Origin: Shinisaurus crocodilurus
Taxonomy: Eukaryota > Chordata > Lepidosauria > Squamata > Shinisauridae
Assembly (NCBI GenBank): GCA_021292165.1
Contig: CM037877.1
Span: 32,004,197-32,068,196, forward strand
Direction: 5' to 3'
Length of the DNA: 64,000 bases
This document shows positions 54,236-64,000 of the stretch, one piece after another; position 1 is the stretch's first letter; every line of letters starts with the position of its first letter. The translations under genes were made by a program, and so were the position numbers. The notes under the pieces are model-generated. The model was given only the letters and a program-made list of their open reading frames with translations. It did no database searches and had not been told where the DNA came from.

Positions 54236-54303
54236 ACAATCCTATGTATGTTTATTCCCACTGAGTTCAGTGAACTTACTCCCAAGTAAGGATTGCAGCC
54301 TTA
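54236..54303. repeat. Short palindromic MITE (CTATACATGTCTACTC family)
   Basis: CAATCCTATGTATGTTTATT and CTTACTCCCAAGTAAGGATT, then GCAGCC, follow the family pattern. Confidence 0.65.
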
Positions 54304-55918
54304 TTCTGAAATACCTTCAGGTGTGGATGTTGGTGGGGAACTGAATTGGTCCTTGAAAGATCTCAGTTTATGGATTTAGCAGTTACAAGCTCTGAAAGAA
54401 TTAATTGTTTGAACTTCTTTAATTGTTCACTTTGTCTCAGTACTAGCATTTTAAAAACAAATCCTTGTTTTTAAATTTTATTGCTGCAACCATGAGGGCT
54501 GGAAACTTAACCTTTTTAAAAAACAAAACCTGCTATTCACAGGGCTCTAATAAGAGCTTTTGAGGATAGTATTGCTGAACTCTGGCTTAGGCAATCTGTG
54601 AAATGCGTATTTTCTTTGTTAAGGCTGAAGGATTTTTGGGTCTGAAAGGAAAGATGGAAGATTAATTTTCACTCCACAACACTTCCACAAAATAATCCCT
54701 TGGGGCCTGAACATATTGGGTGGATAATCCCCCTTTGTAGTAAATCATTGTAATGTTTTGTGAAAGAGCCAAGGGTACCACTAGATCTACCAGATAATGT
54801 GTTATATTTTAGTTAAGTGCTAATGACAGTAATAATTGGTGCAAAAGGAGCGAAACTGTTTTGATAACATACGGTAGTTTGAGATTAGGGCCCAACGTAT
54901 GACAACATACAGCTGTGAGATCTAGATTTTTGAAGAATTTACGATCCAAATGACCATGTTGCTTTTGGAAGGGGTGCAGTTTGTCTCTGTTTTATGTTAG
55001 TATGAAGATTAAGGTTAAATGTTGGGCAAATCTGGCAGGATCTATACTGTGTCTTCTTCCCCAAGGAGACATTTTAGAATAAATTAAATGCTTTTTCTTG
55101 TTCCACATCATGGACACATTCATTTTATTGCTATAATTTTTTTTTTAAAGGTTTAGCCCAAATAGTTAAGTTGAACAAAATAATAATAAATTTGTTAAGC
55201 ACTGGGCTTGTAATGATTTTTCCAGAAGTGCGAAGATGAGTTTGCTAGTTTGATGCTGGCTTGAAGTATTTCAGTTGAGGGGTGGGGGGTTATCTGTTTG
55301 TCTGTCTTCTTTTACACAGCCTGAAGTGCTTGCAGGAGTACGGGGGAGGGGGGGGGCTCTTTCTAATATATATCTTATTGGCCAGTAAGTCCAGATTCTT
55401 GAGTCTACTGAAAATTGTGTTGGAGCCAGGAGGAAAATAACGTCGAAATAAATTAGCAGTCTCCAGTGCAGAAAAATGAATGGCACATTCCACTCCCTAG
55501 ATGGGCAGCAAATTGCAAATCAGTGGGAAAAAGGAAGGAACTATTTCTGGAAACATCATCTTCTTTCACGATAAAATAATCCCTTGCTTCCGTAAGAAGA
55601 GGAGCTGTTGTTTATGCCTGCTTCAACATTTAAAAACACTTTCAAAGGCTTAGATTTTAGAGCCTGTGGAATATATTACTCCCCACTGGAAATGCATACT
55701 CTGGGCATACAGAGGGCAGCACCCACAAGCAATTTGCCATCATTGGGGCTGATCCTTGTCCTGTTTAGAATCCGATGGTTTAGAATCCAAGTTTTTCAAG
55801 GTTTGCTTGAGAATCCAAGCTCAAGGTTTGCTTGAGAAGCATTTAAAAACAAAAACAAACAAACAAAAAACCCTTCCTTATCTTACAGTGCAGTGAAGTA
55901 TCTTATCTTGGTAAATAG

Positions 55919-59030
<3,112 letters not shown>

Positions 59031-59396
59031 CAGGGCTGGCGCCAAGGGTAGGCATGGTTGGGCACCTGCCGACAGTCCGTTCCCCAGCAACGGCCCACTG
59101 ACGAGCCCCCTGGACTTATTCCTCCTCTTCATCATTGCAATCTGCTTGTTCACCTGCCTCTTGCTCTGGCCCAGACAACAGTGGTGGTGGTTAGAAGGAG
59201 GAGCAGTAGATGCCACTGCCTCCTTGGTCACTGGCTCTCTGCCTGTCGAGCAAGTGATAGCAGTGTGGGAAAGAGGAGGAGGAGGAGGAGCAATAGTAGC
59301 TGGTGACAATGGCAGTGAGAAGGTAGACTCGCTGAGGGAGGGGGCCCATTGAGGGAGTCTTGCCCAAGGGCCCTCCAAAACCTGGATCCGACACTG
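59031..59396. mobile_element. hAT MITE
   Basis: The ends CAGGGCTGGCGCCAAGGGTA and GGATCCGACACTG are imperfect inverted repeats. Flanking octamers ATTGCAGC and ACTGCAGC match at 7 of 8. The interior contains an (AGG)n-like run and no transposase. Confidence 0.8.
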
Positions 59397-59549
59397 ACTG
59401 CAGCCGATATCACAGTTGCTGTGGTTGTAGTTCTTACAATGATAAGTAATGTGATTCTGCAATGGTACTGGTGTTTGCCCTTTAAAAGGTCTACGATTAT
59501 ATCACAAGTGCATAGCCACACCAACCTTGGGGAGACTCACCATCCCCTA

Positions 59550-59960
59550 GGGATGTGTGAGGATTTCGTTCGGCGGGTGGAAGTCTGGTGAACTTGGAGG
59601 GCTCGACACCCCCCCCCCCAAATTCTGTCCCACCTACCTGCTTCCCCGGTTCGACTCGAGTTCTCCTGAGCTGAGCCGGGGAAAGCAACTTCTGGGTTCC
59701 CAGCGGGCTGCTTTTTACATAGAAAGTGGCGTAAGATACGCCAAAAATGGCTACAATTTGCGGACGTTATGCAAATTGCGCCTGCTTTTAACGTATCTTA
59801 CGCCATTTTCTATGTAAAAAGTGGCCTGCCGGGAACCCAGAAGCTCGCCGAGCGGCTCGGTGCAGGTCCGCTTTTGGCTCGGCTCGGCAGGCACAGCAGC
59901 ATCCGCCGAGCCGGAGGCGGGTTGGGTCGGGTCCCTGGCGAGCTGCCCACCACTAATCCC
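59550..59960. mobile_element. Large foldback element
   Basis: The core 59688-59851 is a strong palindrome: CTTCTGGGTTCCCAGCGGGC and TTTTTACATAGAAAGTGGCG on the left, their inverses CGCCATTTTCTATGTAAAAA and GGGAACCCAGAAG on the right. AGGGATGTGTGAGGATTTCG at the left edge is the probable outer terminus. The outer right end is unclear. Confidence 0.7.
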
Positions 59961-60449
59961 AATGTTACATTATAAGTCTCCACCCATACCATGTAGGGAA
60001 TCCTGTCTTTGTTGTTGTTGTTTCTGCCAGCAAACTCTGATCGAACCATGTGATATAGATGCATCATGCAGCAACCAGGGTGATGTCTTGGCTTTAGCTG
60101 CTGCTAGACTCTTGCCATTTTCAGCCCTTGCCTTAGTGACTGGCCAAGCAATGTTAAGTACCCCTGACATGCTACACACTTTCAGATCCGTAATGTTGCC
60201 TTATATGGATGAAGTGTTCATAGTTTTAGCACTAAGGAGGCAGAAGCATGCACTGTTATCATCAAACAAACAGTATTATCATCATACACTAGGCAACAAT
60301 TCCATTTGCTTCAGTGGGCACTCAATGGAGGCATTTACAATCAGTTCAGTAAGCAGTAATAGAAAGAAGTAAATAGCATCCTTCAAAACTAGAATAAAAA
60401 ATAGATGAGGCATTTTGTGACAAATGGAAAACAAAGTCACAAAAACTAT

Positions 60450-60466
60450 TGTGTGTGTGTGTGTGT

Positions 60467-60506
<40 letters not shown>
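60450..60506. repeat. (GT)n(GA)n microsatellite
   Basis: A GT run of about nine units passes directly into a GA run of about eighteen. Confidence 0.97.
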
Positions 60507-60507
<1 letters not shown>

Positions 60508-60551
60508 TCAACACTGTCTATAGTCCCCACAGTACAGATCATTAATTATAG

Positions 60552-60750
60552 GAGCATAAGAAACTGCCTTATGCCAGTTCAGACTATTTGTCCATCTAAA
60601 CTGATATAGTCTGTCCTCACTGGCAGCAGGCCTACAGATCTCAAGCAGAGGTCTTTTCCAGTTTTCTTAACTGGAGACACCAGAGATTGAACTTGGGACC
60701 TTACGCATACAAAGCGTGCTCTCTACCACTGAACTTGGATCCCTCCCATA
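60552..60750 (-). mobile_element. tRNA-derived SINE
   Basis: On the - strand TCAGTGGTAGAGAGCACGCT and GGTCCCAAGTTCAATCTCTG are degenerate A and B boxes. The body and the end AGGCAGTTTCTTATGCTCCT match the SINE at 48196-48400. Confidence 0.8.
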
Positions 60751-60787
60751 GACATGTGGTTCAGCCCCCTTGCTTTTAGCAGGACTT

Positions 60788-60885
60788 TACAGTGCACTCC
60801 TAAGCATGTTTACGTCACAAGTAAATGAGTTCAGTAGGACTTGCTCTCTAGTAATTGTGTTTAGGCTTACAGCCTTACCCTTGCA
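60788..60885. repeat. Short palindromic MITE (CTATACATGTCTACTC family)
   Basis: GTGCACTCCTAAGCATGTTT and TTGTGTTTAGGCTTACAGCC are the ends. AGTTCAGTAGGACTTGCTCT is the centre. Confidence 0.65.
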
Positions 60886-62954
60886 TAACTCTGTGTTGGA
60901 TCGTGGTCATTGGATATGTCTCTGCTGAAATTACACACTCTTGGATTTAAGTCTAAGGTCCAGCACTTGCTTCTTCAGACAGGAGAATGCTTTCTGAGCA
61001 TTTAGTCAGCTTGTAAAAAAAAACCGGCATGGTTATTTAGGTTTTGTGTTCAGATCCTTGACAGGATATTTTTGAAAATTCTGTTAAATGTCTGGATAAA
61101 TTCTAAAGTGTGCCACATTGGTTGGGATCTAAACCCCACCCTGTGCACTAAGAGGAAAGTGCTCCTATGTGTACACGGGGTGGGGGTGGCGCAGGGTGGG
61201 TTGACACTTAGTATTGAATACAGCCTGCCGCACCATCTGGAATCTTGATCCCAATCTTCAGCAGTGGCTTTTTTTTGAGGAAGCAGGAGGGGTTGGAAAA
61301 GGCCCAATGTATGGGTGGCGCTCTGCTCACTGCCCTTTGGACCGCCACCATTGTATTTTAAATACGAGGTCCTACTGTTTCTGGAATGCTTAATCTGCAC
61401 ATTAAAAAAAACCCACCCACAGTATTATTGAAATAAGGAAATAATCTCCCTGTGCAGTTTGACCACACCGCTTTTAAAAATTATTTAATTATATTGTGGT
61501 AATTTCTGTATCTATATAATTATAGCTATATAATTCGATATATAGATATATAATTATAATTCTCTTTATAGGATTGCTTTATGCTTCACACAAAACCACT
61601 AAATTGCTACTGTTGTGATAAAAATCAGAGGCACAAACTCTGTTGTGGCTGTGCTTTAAATTGGAATTTCTAAGAGCTTTTCCACACACCCAATAAAAAC
61701 ATTTAACAGTAATTATCCCCAATTTCCTGAAGCAACCAGGCAAGCAAAAAACAACATCCCTGATTCTAGACATGTATGTGATTTTTTTTTTAACGAAAAG
61801 TGTGTGTGTGTGGGGGGGGGGGAATAGAAAATGTTTTAACTACTAAATGTGTGAAGCTAGAGGAGATAGGACAAACCAGTGGGATGGTTAAGTAGAAAAT
61901 TGCACTTGAAAATAGTCGATAATACGCAGGTATCTTAAAATGATTAATAAAATAAAATAGTATAGTAGTCAGTGGCAGATGGTGGTTAATATTTTTAATT
62001 TTATTACATTTCTGTACTTCCCAATAGCCAAAGCTCTCTGGGCTGTTCGCAAAACAAGATCTTAATTGTTTTAAGCCTATATGTGGAAGCCTATGATGGT
62101 GGTGATGATTTTGCTAATGATTTAACACTTGCAAAACACCTACAATTTTCTGAGTCTTGGTCGATAGATGGGGCCAGTCTGGTACCCAGTTTCCATGATG
62201 TTCTTCCTTGCAGGCAAGGGGCACGCACAGCCTTCCAGTGGTCCTAGGTTTCCTGGCTGGTGGCTCTACTTTTCCTCCTTGCTTAGTTTCAAGAGGTGGC
62301 ATGTAGAAGTTGTCAGCTACAGAGGGACTGGATGAGTTGCTACATCTTTGGAATACCTCTGGGTTTATTTTAAAAAGAATTTTGGGGGACTTTCTGCATG
62401 CAAACTGTGTGCTCTACTACTGAGCATGAACAATCAACTTGATTTCAGGAATGTCCCTAGAATTTTTGAAACCACTCAGCTCAAGAATTACTCCAAAATG
62501 TTCTGGTTTATGTTCTTCACTCACCAATGCCCAAATGTCTGTCACTGCTGCCAATTAAAATTTCATTGAAGTTGTAGTGGAAGGGTCGGTGGCAGGTTCA
62601 TGTTTCTTTCCCGATCAGGCCTTGAGGATTCCTTGTCTTGAACATATAAATGTAGAAATCGGACTCCTGCTTTCCTTTATTGGATTTTGAAGCAGTCATC
62701 ATTGCTTTTCATCTTTATCATGGGGGGTGGAGGCAGTGGTTGCATTCATTTTGTAAAGATTGAAACATTCATCTGTCACTAGTAAAGAAACAAAGCCAGA
62801 GTTATGAATGAGTTCCAAATGTTATATATTAATGTGTTGCTCAACTGGAGCTATTCGTTTCCCCCTAGCAACCAGAATATGCCAGACAAAGATTACTTCG
62901 AGAGGGTGGGAGAGAGACATTGCGCATGTGTAGGGAAAATGAGATTGACACTGT
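60886..62954 (+). other. RGS7BP: RGS7BP intron 2, continued
   Basis: Intron sequence with an AT-rich block (61495-61560), an L2-like tail near 61985-62060 and a SINE fragment (CATGCAAACTGTGTGCTCTA) near 62395-62425. No exon was recognised. Confidence 0.55.
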
Positions 62955-63113
62955 AAACCAGCCTTCCTCAACCTCACGCCCTCCAGTTGTGTTGGATGAG
63001 TTCAACTCCCATCATCCCCAGGCAGCATGGCCATTGATCACGCTGGCTGGAGTTGATGAGTAGTGGCCCAACACAACTGGAGAGTGCCAGGTTGTAGAAG
63101 GCCGCTGTAAACT
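62955..63113. repeat. Palindromic MITE (CATCTGGAGGGCACC family)
   Basis: AGCCTTCCTCAACCTCACGC and CCTCCAGTTGTGTTGGATGA are mirrored by CCCAACACAACTGGAGAGTG and CCAGGTTGTAGAAGGC. Confidence 0.8.
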
Positions 63114-63352
63114 GTCTGGACTTCAACTCAACCACATTTTAGCAAACATGTCCAGCATTCGGATAAGTCTCCTTTCCACACAGAAGCCCGCCAATCTCAG
63201 TGGCAAGGAGAGGCACTTATAGAAGTCTATAAAAGAGAAAGGTGAATACCTTTTTTGGCCTGTGTGAATTCTTTCTCCTTGGAGACTTGGGCATTTGCAG
63301 GTTCCTTTGTTGGTCTGTTCTTTGTGCAGAAACAGTTTTCATTCAGTCTTTT

Positions 63353-63488
63353 AGGGCACAATCCTATGCAGGTTTAGACAGAAAAAAGTCCTACAACTCC
63401 CAGCATTCCCCAGCCAGCATGACTGGCTGGGGAATGCTGGGAGCTGTAGGACTTTTTTCTGTCTAAACCTGCATAGGATTGCACCCTT
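63353..63488. repeat. Near-perfect foldback MITE (ATCCTATGCAGGTTTAGAC)
   Basis: CACAATCCTATGCAGGTTTA on the left is the inverse of TAAACCTGCATAGGATTGCA on the right. The centre is CCAGCCAGCATGACTGGCTG. It is the same family as 41485-41645. Confidence 0.88.
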
Positions 63489-64000
63489 AGGCATGCTCTT
63501 TGAAGTATTTTTAATCCATTCCACATGGTTCCCATGCCTTGCCATTTCCCTTGTCCTTAGTTAACTATGTAGTTTGTAGTTTTGAGACATATTGGTTAAG
63601 AGTCAGTCGGATCTCAGTGAGTCTATGTGTCTGATGTATCCTTTATTTATTCCAACGCATATATATAGTTTACTTGTCATTAAGAAAAATGACTGATTTA
63701 ATTTTTTTTACTGCATATCAGCCCACTTTTTCAAAATATTATACCTATACCAATACTGTAACTGTTCTCATTGCCACATTATGCTGGATGAAAGAAGTAC
63801 TCTTAGAAAGTTCATTATAACAGTACTTCTACATATTCAACGAGTTGAAACCCTTTCCCCCTTAGAATCTAGTTAAAATGTAGTAAACTGTGGGTGCCTC
63901 CAGACAGGCAGCTGCTAGCATCACCAAACAAAAGTCCATATGCAGCTAACTCATCTATGTTTCCATTACTGATTTTTTTGTGCTAAGTTAAAAGACAGAA
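63489..64000 (+). other. RGS7BP: RGS7BP intron 2, right edge
   Basis: No exon or mobile element was recognised before the window ends. Confidence 0.5.

Overview
The window looks like nuclear DNA of a squamate reptile, probably a lizard. I infer this from three things: recognisable vertebrate exons with GT-AG introns, a CpG island promoter, and a dense repeat landscape of CR1, L2-type, L1-type and RTE-like LINEs, tRNA-derived CORE-SINEs, a 5S-rRNA-derived SINE, and very many hAT elements and foldback MITEs. No bacterial genes, operons or CRISPR arrays are present.

Host genes. (1) RGS7BP, encoding the R7-family RGS-binding protein, is on the + strand. Exon 1 with its CpG island lies at about 51.2-52.5 kb and exon 2 at 55946-56112. 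Intron 2 runs off the right edge. (2) On the - strand, spread over 31.3 to 9.3 kb, are exons of a 5'-nucleotidase/UshA-type metallophosphatase gene. Exon 1 (31104-31297) and exon 2 (22210-22362) join in phase. A later exon (18040-18205) has two in-frame stops, the next recognisable exon (13175-13286) has a one-base frameshift, and a plausible terminal exon lies at 9267-9452. The exon 1 donor is GC, not GT, and the middle exons were not found. I read this as a decayed single-copy (unitary) pseudogene and regard it as the most interesting host-gene observation.

Mobile DNA. An RTE-like LINE with a C-terminal C2H2 finger occurs twice, both on the - strand. The 14680-17692 copy is inserted with a 12-bp duplication inside a 5S-derived SINE. 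The 43804-45319 copy is 5'-truncated and sits inside a hAT element that has its own perfect 8-bp duplication. One hAT family with termini CAGG(G/A)CCGGTGC has five copies (26024, 29010, 36980, 38195, 41678). All have 8-bp target duplications, and three carry long GC-rich internal cargo. Two solo LTRs of one family (28237-30236 and 32262-34061) each have perfect 5-bp duplications, and each was later hit by a hAT element.

Layout. 0-9 kb: MITEs, two CR1 copies and one CORE-SINE. 9-31 kb: the pseudogene with its TE-filled introns. 28-34 kb: solo LTRs. 34-51 kb: L1 and L2 fragments, hAT elements, the second RTE-like copy and SINEs. 51-64 kb: RGS7BP promoter, exons 1-2 and introns. Most long open frames in GC-rich or low-complexity DNA are artefacts. 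Nothing here amounts to a wholly new biological system. The decayed phosphatase gene and the hAT elements with shared GC-rich cargo deserve the most attention.
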